From positions 124,001 through 188,000 of the forward strand of contig NZ_JACSPZ010000007.1 of NCBI RefSeq assembly GCF_014836905.1: 64,000 nt of DNA, given 5' to 3'. Positions 1 to 7,801 of the stretch are shown one piece after another (within the stretch, counting starts at the first letter, position 1; each line of letters starts with the position of its first letter). The notes below the pieces were generated by a model. It was given only the letters and a program-made list of their open reading frames with translations. It was not told the DNA's origin and did not search any database. The DNA comes from Solibacillus faecavium. GTDB taxonomy: Bacteria; Bacillota; Bacilli; Bacillales_A; Planococcaceae. The position numbers were made by a program, and so were the translations under genes.

Positions 1-2
1 AT

Positions 3-971
3 AGTGTGGGAACACATGAATATGTACTGTTTCTATCACGTATTTTAACTGGACTAGGCGATGCTACGATTTGGGTAAATATGATGCTTATATTAGGGCA
101 ATGGTTTCATAAAAAAGAATTTGTTCGGTTAGTAGGCTTTGCCGGTATGACAGGTAGTTTAGGTTTTTTATTAGCTACTGTTCCATTCTCTGCATGGATA
201 CAGCTACTTGGCTGGAGAGGGGCCTTTTTCTCGTTAGGAGCTATCGTTTGCTTATGTGGTTTGCTTCTATATGTTGTTCTTATAAAAAATACAAAACAAA
301 CATTTATAAAACCGGTCGTTGAAAAAGAACAAATACTTCGAGAAAGAACAGGAGTAATAGTAAAAAGGGTTTTTTCAAATCGTCAGGCATGGGCTTTATT
401 TTTCTGCCATTTTGGAGTGGTTGGGGGTTATGTCGGTTTTATTAGTTCATGGGCAGTACCTTTTGGTATGGATATGTATGGGATGACACGTTCTGAGGCA
501 AGTCAGTTAATTATGGTTGGTCTTGTTGGAGCAATTTTAGGCGCACCTTTAATGAGTTGGGTTGCGAGTATGTTCGATACTATTAAAAAACCTTATATTA
601 CCGTTCATCTAATCGTCTTATCAAGCTGGATTACTTTTTTATTCTTTAAAGGATATCCATCGATTTGGTGGGTGATTATACTTTTCTTTCTAATCGGTTT
701 TGGATACGGGGCAAGTGCATTAACGTTTGCGGCAGTTCGTCGCTCTTTCCCGCTCGAAGAATCAGGTATTGTATCGGGTTTCGCGAACACAGGCGGTTTC
801 TTAAGTGCTGTATTATTACCGATATTTTTAGGGGCGATATTAGATTACGTTCATGGAAGTTCTGGAATGTTGCAAAACGCTTATTACTATGGCTTTATTA
901 TTCCTGTTGTTTTTTCAGTAATTGGTTTAGGTGGAATGTTTCTTTTTAGGGAAATGCATGGTCCTGAATAA
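3..971 (+). CDS. MFS transporter, 5'-truncated by the window edge
   Basis: This is the C-terminal part of a major facilitator superfamily permease of the inner membrane. The frame is open to the first base, so the start lies outside the window; the GTG at position 6 is not a credible start because no ribosome binding site precedes it. About 322 residues remain and form roughly ten hydrophobic segments, with a basic cytoplasmic loop near residues 95-125 that looks like the central loop between the two six-helix bundles. A D-R-like loop motif and the LGWRGAFF helix end are typical of MFS sugar/organic anion or nitrate-type carriers. The substrate cannot be told. Confidence 0.8.
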   Translation, partial: SVGTHEYVLFLSRILTGLGDATIWVNMMLILGQWFHKKEFVRLVGFAGMTGSLGFLLATVPFSAWIQLLGWRGAFFSLGAIVCLCGLLLYVVLIKNTKQTFIKPVVEKEQILRERTGVIVKRVFSNRQAWALFFCHFGVVGGYVGFISSWAVPFGMDMYGMTRSEASQLIMVGLVGAILGAPLMSWVASMFDTIKKPYITVHLIVLSSWITFLFFKGYPSIWWVIILFFLIGFGYGASALTFAAVRRSFPLEESGIVSGFANTGGFLSAVLLPIFLGAILDYVHGSSGMLQNAYYYGFIIPVVFSVIGLGGMFLFREMHGPE

Positions 972-1002
972 TGTTTTAATTTGACTACATCTCTTTCACA
1001 TA

Positions 1003-1026
1003 AACCCCATTTCCTCGCGCATCCTA
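1003..1026 (+). promoter_or_regulatory. Possible forespore (SigG-type) promoter for the SASP-like gene
   Basis: CACATA at 997-1002 and CATCCTA at 1020-1026 are separated by 17 bp and resemble the SigG pattern (GHATR, about 17-18 bp, CATNHTA). They end just upstream of the AGGAGGAGGT ribosome binding site at 1031-1040. The fit is modest; the identity of the downstream gene makes it more credible. Confidence 0.35.
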
Positions 1027-1047
1027 AAGTAGGAGGAGGTGGATTTT

Positions 1048-1287
1048 ATGCACGAGAAAAAATATACAGAAGCAGGCACCGATATTGAAGAAGTAAAGCG
1101 CTTAAATGCAGCATCCGGTCTTTCCTATAATGATACACTGGCCATACTAGCTCAAAAGAAAGATGATCATACGGTAGACGAAGTTCCACTTAAGACAATA
1201 AGTGAAAATCTTGAAGTAGATAGCAATGCGTATAAGTTAAATGAAGTACCGGGAAATATTCAGGTAGATCGTAATTCTCCTCATTAA
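1048..1287 (+). CDS. Gamma-type small acid-soluble spore protein-like, 79 aa
   Basis: A short, hydrophilic protein. Residues ~10-25 contain GTDIEEVKRLNAAS, which fits the gamma-SASP (SspE) repeat pattern T[ND]xxxVxxxN. In the SASP-gamma family such proteins are made in the forespore and degraded at germination as an amino acid reserve. The GPR cleavage element FGTEFA found in SspE is not obvious here, and the C-terminal half has no SspE-like repeat, so the assignment is tentative. I chose ATG 1048 because AGGAGGAGGT at 1031-1040 is spaced for it; the GTG at 1039 lies within the Shine-Dalgarno sequence. The gene stands alone and is followed by a terminator shared with the converging DUF1540 gene. 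Confidence 0.55.
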   Translation: MHEKKYTEAGTDIEEVKRLNAASGLSYNDTLAILAQKKDDHTVDEVPLKTISENLEVDSNAYKLNEVPGNIQVDRNSPH

Positions 1288-1298
1288 CACTTAAGAAA

Positions 1299-1323
1299 GG
1301 AAGCTGTCTAGTTGACAGCTTCC
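1299..1323. terminator. Bidirectional terminator hairpin
   Basis: GGAAGCTGTC and GACAGCTTCC form a perfect 10-bp stem around TAGTT. It lies between two convergent genes. The flanking A/T runs are short, so termination may be partial. Confidence 0.65.
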
Positions 1324-1330
1324 AAAAATC

Positions 1331-1558
1331 TTAGGAGTGTTTAGATGCATCTTTTTTAGAAATGAATGTTTGACAGCATGTTTCGCTTGAGCTTTTCGCT
1401 TTCTCTCGTTTATGGAGGTCGAAATCAGAAGCAAACTCGGTATTCTCATTCTTACTGGTTTTATCCATATTAATTTCTATTTTTTCAGCTCCACAAAAAT
1501 TTCCCTCCGCATGGAAAAAACAGTTGGATACAGTACATTTCACCTCTAAAGTAGGCAT
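1331..1558 (-). CDS. DUF1540 domain protein, 75 aa
   Basis: A small cysteine-rich protein matching the DUF1540 pattern. It begins with VKCTVSNC, followed by GNFCGAEKIEI, and ends with SSSETCCQTF. This is the usual arrangement of two Cys clusters separated by a hydrophilic linker, which suggests metal binding, but no function is established. AGGAGGAAA sits at the right distance before the ATG on the minus strand. The gene converges on the SASP-like gene. A spore-related role is only suggested by the neighbour. Confidence 0.8.
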   Translation of the reverse strand: MPTLEVKCTVSNCFFHAEGNFCGAEKIEINMDKTSKNENTEFASDFDLHKREKAKSSSETCCQTFISKKDASKHS

Positions 1559-1779
1559 AAATTTCCTCCTCGTTAATTTTTTTGAAAAAGTATAAAAAGA
1601 GTATTAACTTAAATATCCTTTTATATTCCTCAATATTTAATTTGTCCAATTGCACTTCTTTTATGTTCTAGTAAATAAGCTACAATTAGCCAATTCTTTT
1701 TTGTGAATGAAAAACTGTATTTAAATAGAAAAAATTGATAAAATTTAAGAAATACATGTTTTTATGAGGAGCGATGGGG

Positions 1780-3267
1780 ATGACGGTTACAAAAGCATTA
1801 TTTGAACAATCTCGAATAACACCGGAAGCTGAAGCTATTGTGTTTCAAGATGAATCCTGGACTTATAAAGAGCTTTATGAAAAATCATTAAAAATTGCAC
1901 ATTACCTTGTAAAAAAAGGCTTTAAAAAAGATGATATTGTTGCACAGTTTACGCTTAATTCCAATCTGTTTATGGCGATTTATTACGGTGTACAACTTGC
2001 AGGGCTTACGGTTATGCCTGTTAATACGAAGCTGGCTTCACCTGAAGTCGAGTATATTTTTAAACATTCAAAAGCAAAGGTATTAATTTATGATGAAAAG
2101 TTACAAGGGACACTTGATTTTCCTCTGACTGGATTTGACGAAGTACTAACATTAGAAAAAATGCGAGCAATTATTAACACACAAATGGAAACAGAAGAGC
2201 TACCAACATTCGATTTAGAAGAGATATCTGTTGTCATGTACACATCGGGTACTACGGGAAAACCTAAAGGTGTAATGCTTAGTCACCGTAATGTATTGGA
2301 AACAGCAGAAATTTGGTCGGAGTCTATGGAAATGAATGAAAAGGATCGCATGTTTATATGCACACCTTTATTCCATTGTGCAGGCAGTCATGTTTTTGCT
2401 GTACCGACAATTTTAAAGGGCGGAACAGTTATAATTGATGAGGCATTTTCACCTGAGAAAACTTTAAAAAAACTGGTAGAAACACAGACTACGATTTTCT
2501 TCGGTGTTCCGGCAATGTATACAATTTTATTAAATAAGCCAGAGCTTGCTGCCTATAATTTTGAGCATTTACGATTGTTCTGTTATGGAGCAGCTCCGAT
2601 GCCATATGAACTAGTGAAACGTTTGAAGGATACATTCCCAAATGTAAAAGTACAAAACTTATACGGCCAAACCGAGAATACACCTGCAGCAAGCTCATTA
2701 TTAGATGAAACGGCACTTATTAAAATTGGATCAGTAGGTAAGCCACTTGCACGAACAGAAATTCAATTGCTTAATTCAGATGGTGAAATCGTACCTGTGG
2801 GTGAAGTAGGGGAAATTTGTGTGAAGGGACCGCAAGTCATGAAGGGCTACTTGTTTGCACCGGAGGAAACAGCGAACGCAATTCGAAATGGCTGGCTTCA
2901 TTCAGGGGATTTAGGTCGATTTGATGAGGAAGGCTATTTATATATTGTGGATCGTAAAAAGGATATGATTATTCGCGGTGGTGAAAATATCTATCCGATT
3001 GAAGTGGAGGAAGTGCTCTATCAGATTCCAGAAATTTTAGAAGCAGCAATCGTTGGCGTTCCGCATGATGTATATGGCGAAGTACCGAAAGCATATGTCG
3101 TGATAAAGCCAGGTAAAGAATTGACTGAGCAACAAGTATTTGAATATTGTGCTACTCAATTGGCAAAATATAAAATACCTTACGAAGTAGATTTTATAGG
3201 GGAACTGCCACGGAATGCTTCTGGAAAAGTGTTAAAGCATACGTTGCGCCCGAAGCAAACGACTTAG
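1780..3267 (+). CDS. Fatty-acid (acyl)-CoA ligase, AMP-forming
   Basis: This is a 495-residue member of the class I adenylate-forming superfamily. It would activate a carboxylic acid with ATP and join it to CoA. The P-loop-like motif YTSGTTGKPKG lies near residue 155, followed by the YGQTE motif near 295, the SGDLGRFDEEGY hinge region near 370 and the catalytic lysine motif ASGKVLK near the C-terminus. The length is normal for medium/long-chain acyl-CoA synthetases. ATG 1780 is preferred over 1774 because GAGGA at 1766-1770 is then 9 bases away. It is monocistronic and sits ~4.5 kb upstream of the acyl-CoA dehydrogenase/thiolase pair. Its chain-length preference is unknown. Confidence 0.9.
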   Translation: MTVTKALFEQSRITPEAEAIVFQDESWTYKELYEKSLKIAHYLVKKGFKKDDIVAQFTLNSNLFMAIYYGVQLAGLTVMPVNTKLASPEVEYIFKHSKAKVLIYDEKLQGTLDFPLTGFDEVLTLEKMRAIINTQMETEELPTFDLEEISVVMYTSGTTGKPKGVMLSHRNVLETAEIWSESMEMNEKDRMFICTPLFHCAGSHVFAVPTILKGGTVIIDEAFSPEKTLKKLVETQTTIFFGVPAMYTILLNKPELAAYNFEHLRLFCYGAAPMPYELVKRLKDTFPNVKVQNLYGQTENTPAASSLLDETALIKIGSVGKPLARTEIQLLNSDGEIVPVGEVGEICVKGPQVMKGYLFAPEETANAIRNGWLHSGDLGRFDEEGYLYIVDRKKDMIIRGGENIYPIEVEEVLYQIPEILEAAIVGVPHDVYGEVPKAYVVIKPGKELTEQQVFEYCATQLAKYKIPYEVDFIGELPRNASGKVLKHTLRPKQTT

Positions 3268-3396
3268 AAGCGGTATTCTATTAAAGTGGCAGCAGGATGA
3301 CTTAATTTTAAATTTACTTACCAATTTAGGGGAATGTGCGCCAGTTATTCAGGAAACGATGATTCGTCCAGCTAACAACCATACCTCTCTGTCTGT

Positions 3397-3402
3397 TATA
3401 AT
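3397..3402 (+). promoter_or_regulatory. Extended -10 promoter element before the DUF1456 gene
   Basis: A perfect TATAAT is preceded by TGT, giving an extended -10. No good -35 is seen 17 bp upstream. The element lies 31 bases before the chosen start codon. Confidence 0.4.
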
Positions 3403-3432
3403 AATCGTTAGCAAAACATGATGGAGGCAATT

Positions 3433-3930
3433 ATGGATAATAATGATATTTTAATCCGTGTACGTTATGCACTGGATTTGAAAAATAGAGAAATGATTGA
3501 AATATTTAAGTTAGGCGGCTTAACGATTACACCAGAGGAAATGCCGAAAATTTTAACGAAGTCTTTGGAAAAAGAGGCTGAAGTACCAGTTGATTACGAT
3601 CAAATGAAGGTAAACAATAAAAATTTAGAGGCCTTTTTCAATGGTCTAATTACGTTTAAGCGCGGTCCTATGCCTAAAAAAGAAGGACAAGCAGCACCAG
3701 TACAAGAAAAGGCGGATCATGTAAACAATATGGTCTTAAAGAAACTAAAGGTAGCGTGCCAGCTTACAACCGAGGATATGCTTGATATTCTGGATGAAGG
3801 CGGCATCGCGGTTTCGAAAGGCGAACTAGGTGCAATTATGCGTAAACCAGGTCACCGAAATTATAAAGAGTGTGGGGACAACTTTGCCCGCAAGTTTTTA
3901 AAAGGCTTATCCATTCGAAATCGAGGATAA
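3433..3930 (+). CDS. DUF1456 (YehS-family) protein with internal duplication
   Basis: The 165-residue protein has two copies of the DUF1456 domain, at residues ~1-75 and ~95-160. Each copy carries a helix pattern of the type NxxLxxVRxAL...M.EIF..GG. The second copy ends in NYKECGDNFARKFLKGL. The family is widespread (E. coli YehS) and has no proven biochemical role. ATG 3433 is chosen over 3418 because GATGGAGG at 3420-3427 fits it as a ribosome binding site. The gene is single and followed by a terminator. Confidence 0.85.
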   Translation: MDNNDILIRVRYALDLKNREMIEIFKLGGLTITPEEMPKILTKSLEKEAEVPVDYDQMKVNNKNLEAFFNGLITFKRGPMPKKEGQAAPVQEKADHVNNMVLKKLKVACQLTTEDMLDILDEGGIAVSKGELGAIMRKPGHRNYKECGDNFARKFLKGLSIRNRG

Positions 3931-3936
3931 AATTAT

Positions 3937-3974
3937 AAACTGTTTAGAAGGTGAATACTTTCTAGGCAGTTTTT
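3937..3974 (+). terminator. Rho-independent terminator after the DUF1456 gene
   Basis: AAACTG-TTAGAA pairs with TTCTA-GCAGTTT across a short loop, followed by TTTTT. The stem has single mismatches. Confidence 0.6.
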
Positions 3975-4068
3975 CATTTGTAGAGGAAAATTGAATTATG
4001 AGATAAAACGTCAACTATCTATTTATGTTTGAAGTTTGATACAATGGAATGTATTGCTTTACTTCTGA

Positions 4069-5037
4069 GTGCAGACGTACAAAAACATAAGTAAGAAGGT
4101 TAAGGCAGATATAATTAATAAGAGGAATGGTGAACGAGCGTTGAAAACTTTTAAGAAAGTATATATCGAAATTACAAGTGTTTGCAATTTAGCTTGTAGC
4201 TTTTGTCCACCTACAGAGCGAGCAAAAGGGTTAATAAAGGTAGAGCAATTTGCTCATATTCTTGACGAAATTAGTGGCTATACAAAATATATTTATTTGC
4301 ACGTTAAAGGGGAGCCTTTACTGCACCCGCGAATTGGTCAATTACTTGATATTGCCCATGAAAAAGGCTTTAAAGTCAATATTACAACAAATGGAACTTT
4401 AATTAAAAAGAACCGCGATAAACTATTAGGTAAGCCAGCACTTAGACAAATTAATTTTTCTCTTCATAGCTTCGATGGACATGAAGGTTCTGAAAATCGA
4501 GAAAAATATTTAAGTGATATTTTGGAGTTTGTGCGAGATGTCCGAGAGCATAATGTCATTATTTCCTACCGATTATGGAATTTACAGCGCAATAATGTTT
4601 CGGAACTGGCAAACCGCAGAAACCGTGAGACACTCGAAATATTAGAAAATGAATATGGGTTAGATTTTGAGATTCAAGAGCGTGTAGAAATGGGCAAAGG
4701 TTTAAAAATAGCAAAAAATATTTATTTAAACCAAGATCATGAATTCCGCTGGCCAAGCTTGCTTGAAAAAGCGGATGAAGGGAAAGGATTCTGCCATGCC
4801 TTGCGTACACATGCAGCTATTTTAGTGGATGGCTCCGTCGTTCCTTGCTGTCTAGATGGGGAAGGTGTCATCAATTTAGGCAATGTCCATAATCAGCAAT
4901 TTGGGGACATTATTAGCACTGAACGTGCACAAAACTTAGTAGATGGCTTTTCTCGTCGTGAAGCTATGGAAGAGCTATGTAAAAAATGCGGTTTCCGCCA
5001 AAAGTTTGGCATGGAGTCGGAGTTACCTGACATATAA
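4069..5037 (+). CDS. Radical SAM protein with SPASM-like cysteine cluster
   Basis: The 322-residue protein has the radical SAM [4Fe-4S] motif CNLACSFC (Cys39, Cys43, Cys46), followed by GEPLLHP (SAM-binding GGE equivalent) and TTNGT. A second cluster at the C-terminus (Cys242, Cys260, Cys261, Cys304, Cys307) looks like a SPASM or twitch auxiliary Fe-S site. Such enzymes modify peptides or small molecules; the substrate is unknown. No precursor peptide gene is visible nearby. The start is uncertain: GTG 4069 lacks a clear ribosome binding site, and TTG 4141 (25th codon) is an alternative preceded by AAGAGGA some 14 bases away. The gene sits just upstream of the HemAT-like receptor but ends 105 bp before it and appears separately transcribed. 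Confidence 0.8.
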   Translation: MQTYKNISKKVKADIINKRNGERALKTFKKVYIEITSVCNLACSFCPPTERAKGLIKVEQFAHILDEISGYTKYIYLHVKGEPLLHPRIGQLLDIAHEKGFKVNITTNGTLIKKNRDKLLGKPALRQINFSLHSFDGHEGSENREKYLSDILEFVRDVREHNVIISYRLWNLQRNNVSELANRRNRETLEILENEYGLDFEIQERVEMGKGLKIAKNIYLNQDHEFRWPSLLEKADEGKGFCHALRTHAAILVDGSVVPCCLDGEGVINLGNVHNQQFGDIISTERAQNLVDGFSRREAMEELCKKCGFRQKFGMESELPDI

Positions 5038-5048
5038 AATACTAATTT

Positions 5049-5083
5049 TAAACCTTCTGACATATAAACGGATATAGTATAAT
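5049..5083 (+). promoter_or_regulatory. Candidate SigD promoter overlapping a SigA-like -10, before the HemAT gene
   Basis: TAAA at 5049-5052 and ACGGATAT at 5068-5075 are separated by exactly 15 bp. This matches 6 of 8 positions of the SigD -10 GCCGATAT and all of the -35 TAAA. A perfect TATAAT at 5078-5083 overlaps, so a SigA promoter is also possible. SigD control would suit a chemoreceptor gene. Confidence 0.5.
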
Positions 5084-5142
5084 CATAGTATTAAATTTAC
5101 GAATTTAACAAAAAAATAGGTCGTAAGTGAGGGGATTATACT

Positions 5143-6894
5143 ATGTTTGGTAGAAGTAAAATTGATAATTATATTTATTTTAGTCAACAATCCGATTCCG
5201 ATATTAGAGCAAATGAACGACTGAAAGAGAAATTGGACTTTTTGGCGCTAAGTCATGTACGCCGTAATTCAGTAACGCTATTAAAAAAAATCTATAATGA
5301 AAATCGCGATGAAATTTTGGATAATTTTTATAATAGGTTACTGGCAATACCCGAGTTTTCTAAAATTATTTTGGAGAATTCGAGTGTTGAACGATTAAAG
5401 GTTACTTTTGATCGCCATTTTTCCAGCCTGTTTCAGGACGAACTAGATTTGGAATACGTATTTAAACGTCGACAAATCGCTTATGTACACGCAAGAATCG
5501 GAGTTCTACCAAACTGGATGATTTCAGCCTATACATTAATTAATCAGTTGATTATCCCCTTAATTGCCAAACAATGTGGACGGGATTATCAAAAAATGCT
5601 CGATACATTGTTGGCTTACGATAGTCTCGTAACATTGGACATACAAATCATAGTTGAAACTTATATCGAAATTCAAGGCGGTTCAGTTGTAAATGGTTTA
5701 GGTGAAATTATTACTTATAATACACAGCTTGACCAAATAAAAGAGCTCATTCAATTTCAGGACGTGCAGCACAATGATGTGAAATTGGTGAGTGATTTGA
5801 TGTTGGAGTTGGATGCCAGTATAGAAGAAATTGCTGCTTCTGTAGGGGATATCTCGATCCATACACAAGCGTCTTTGACGGAATTGAATAGTGATTTAGC
5901 AGCTTTACAACAGGTATCTGCGATTTTGCAAAATACAGACGAAGGACAACAAGCGGTTCGTCAAAATGTTGCTAACTTAGTTGATCGCGTAAATAGCGTA
6001 TCAAAAGTTATGTCTCTTATTCAAGGTATCGCTGACCAGACAAATCTATTAGCGCTTAATGCCTCTATTGAAGCGGCTCGAGCAGGGGAAGCAGGTAAAG
6101 GATTTGCGGTAGTAGCAGAGGAAGTACGTAAATTAGCAGATGACACAAAACGATCTGTTCAATCAATTGATACTGATATTAAAGCGTTATTACATATTAC
6201 AGCCAATATTGATGAATTAACGAAACGCTCCACAGATGAATTACACGTGGGTGTATCGGATGTTATTCACATTACGAAAACGTTATCGGAGTTAAACTCA
6301 ACTTTGCAAACACAAGGGCTACGTTTTGAGGAAATTTCCTCTACAACACGCCATCAAGCAAAATCTGCCTCAGAAATTGCCGATCGCAACCGTAACATTA
6401 CGGAAAGTACCGTTCAAAGTAAAAAAATTGCTTTTGATACAGGGGCTGCAATTTACACTTTAAGTAAAATGATTGATGAATATCGTTCGGAGACCATTTC
6501 TAAAAACCTTATTCTTGCCCAAGAAGACATTATTGAAATCGCCATAACGGATCATTTATTATGGCGCTGGAAAATTTATAATTTACTATTAGGTTTTGAA
6601 GAAATGAGTAATTTAAAATTAGATTCACCACGTGATTCTAATTTAGGCCAATGGTATTACGGTAAAGGGAGAGAACTATTAGGTGAAGAAAAAGTCTTCC
6701 TTGAATTGGAAGAACCTTTCCTAAAAGTTTATGATATTGCTAAAAAAGCAGTAAAGGCACACACAGTTGGCGACAAACAAGCGGCTGAAACCCTTTTGGA
6801 GGATCTAACGGTAACATCCAATATTGTTATCGGGAAACTAAATCACTTACAGCAAATTCTAATCGATGCAAAAGCTCCTTATGTAAGATCATAA
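5143..6894 (+). CDS. hemAT: HemAT-like globin-coupled chemoreceptor with degenerate CZB-type C-terminal domain
   Basis: The 583-residue soluble receptor has an N-terminal globin-sensor domain (residues ~1-180). His116 sits where HemAT-Bs has its proximal heme ligand (H123), with Tyr63 and Thr88 at the Y70 and T95 positions. A methyl-accepting signalling domain follows (~210-450), with the hairpin tip [19 protein letters not shown] at 298-316 that contacts CheA/CheW. Unlike the 432-residue B. subtilis HemAT, it continues for ~130 residues. Residues 471-530 match the CZB zinc-domain spacing HxxW-x24-[C]xLGxW-x21-[H]xxx[H], but the Cys and both later His are Ser499, Phe526 and Tyr530. Only His471 remains. 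It should sense O2 by heme; the last domain probably does not bind zinc in the usual way. GAGGGG precedes the ATG. Confidence 0.88.
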   Translation: MFGRSKIDNYIYFSQQSDSDIRANERLKEKLDFLALSHVRRNSVTLLKKIYNENRDEILDNFYNRLLAIPEFSKIILENSSVERLKVTFDRHFSSLFQDELDLEYVFKRRQIAYVHARIGVLPNWMISAYTLINQLIIPLIAKQCGRDYQKMLDTLLAYDSLVTLDIQIIVETYIEIQGGSVVNGLGEIITYNTQLDQIKELIQFQDVQHNDVKLVSDLMLELDASIEEIAASVGDISIHTQASLTELNSDLAALQQVSAILQNTDEGQQAVRQNVANLVDRVNSVSKVMSLIQGIADQTNLLALNASIEAARAGEAGKGFAVVAEEVRKLADDTKRSVQSIDTDIKALLHITANIDELTKRSTDELHVGVSDVIHITKTLSELNSTLQTQGLRFEEISSTTRHQAKSASEIADRNRNITESTVQSKKIAFDTGAAIYTLSKMIDEYRSETISKNLILAQEDIIEIAITDHLLWRWKIYNLLLGFEEMSNLKLDSPRDSNLGQWYYGKGRELLGEEKVFLELEEPFLKVYDIAKKAVKAHTVGDKQAAETLLEDLTVTSNIVIGKLNHLQQILIDAKAPYVRS

Positions 6895-6906
6895 TATGTA
6901 TTTACG

Positions 6907-6944
6907 ACGGGTTGTTCAAATTTAACTTTGAATAACCCGTTTTC
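6907..6944 (+). terminator. Rho-independent terminator after hemAT
   Basis: ACGGGTT-TTCAAA pairs with TTTGAA-AACCCGT around TTTAAC, followed by TTTTCTTT. It can also serve the convergent phosphoesterase gene. Confidence 0.8.
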
Positions 6945-6962
6945 TTTATATTTTACATTGCT

Positions 6963-7538
6963 CTATTGTGCCTGCATAAATGTAACAGTCATCTCTTGAC
7001 TGTCGTATAAGCACCATTCCTTATTTTCAACTACTGGACCGACATTAATCTGATAACGCTTATGTCCAACTGATAATGGAATATTATATGGTACTGGTTG
7101 CCTCTTTCCATTGTTGTATATAGCGGCCTCATGACTATGTCCAAAAAATAGTAGCGGTGTTTCAATATGGGGGAATGTTGGATTAAATGTTTTATCCCAT
7201 TCTATTTGATGTCCATGAATTAGCGTAGCATGTTCAATTTCAAGGGCATTTTTATATTGCAGAAAACGTTGATCCCCCGTTACAAGTGCAATACGTTCTT
7301 CCTGGTTACCGATGATTGAAGGAAATGTTAACAAGCTCATAAACTTATCATCTATAATCGCCGCGTCCTTTAGCTTTGCATGACGAACCATTTTTGCTTT
7401 TTTCTTGCCGATTTTACACTCAAATAAATCCCCTAAGCCAATAATCTCTGTATTGGGCGCTACTTGTTGAATATGATTTAACACCTTTTTTGTATTTTTA
7501 TAATGCGAATGTAAGTCGCTCAAAATTGCATATTTCAT
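6963..7538 (-). CDS. Calcineurin-like metallophosphoesterase, 191 aa
   Basis: This is a small cytosolic phosphoesterase of the calcineurin-like/YfcE-type fold. The metal-ligand motifs appear in order: SDLHSH (D8, H10), GLGDLFE, GNQEER in place of the usual GNHD/E, HGH, and GHSH near residue 135. The asparagine-histidine pair of GNHE is changed to GNQE, which replaces the usual catalytic His by Gln. Metal binding by the other residues is retained. The substrate is unknown. GGTGGTG precedes the ATG as a ribosome binding site. It is a single gene converging on hemAT. Confidence 0.82.
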   Translation of the reverse strand: MKYAILSDLHSHYKNTKKVLNHIQQVAPNTEIIGLGDLFECKIGKKKAKMVRHAKLKDAAIIDDKFMSLLTFPSIIGNQEERIALVTGDQRFLQYKNALEIEHATLIHGHQIEWDKTFNPTFPHIETPLLFFGHSHEAAIYNNGKRQPVPYNIPLSVGHKRYQINVGPVVENKEWCLYDSQEMTVTFMQAQ

Positions 7539-7769
7539 AAAGAATCACCACCGTGTTTAATAGGATTTCCTCAATATTATAGCAATAGTCAATTTATTGA
7601 TAAATAAAACATTTTTATTACTCAAAATATTTGAAGGTATAAATAAAGAATCAAATGTTATAGAATTTTCTGGAGTATTTGTGTTGCTTATATTTTCTGT
7701 ATAGCGCAATAATATTTCTGTAAAAGTCATTGTTTCCATTTTTAGTGACTGTTAAAATTAAAATGTATA

Positions 7770-7784
7770 AATTTTCAGAAAAGA
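7770..7784 (+). promoter_or_regulatory. CodY-like box before the acyl-CoA dehydrogenase operon
   Basis: AATTTTCAGAAAAGA matches the CodY consensus AATTTTCWGAAAATT at 13 of 15 positions. It lies directly after a TATAAA -10-like element (7766-7771), a typical position for repression. AT-rich sequence gives chance matches, so this needs a binding test. Confidence 0.4.
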
Positions 7785-7801
7785 ATAAAGGGGTGGGTTA
7801 A

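Noticed and set aside
7557-7739. A 60-codon minus-strand frame upstream of the acyl-CoA dehydrogenase gene
   Set aside because: It has no good ribosome binding site, a low-complexity AT-driven composition and no family resemblance. It occupies the promoter region of the divergent gene.
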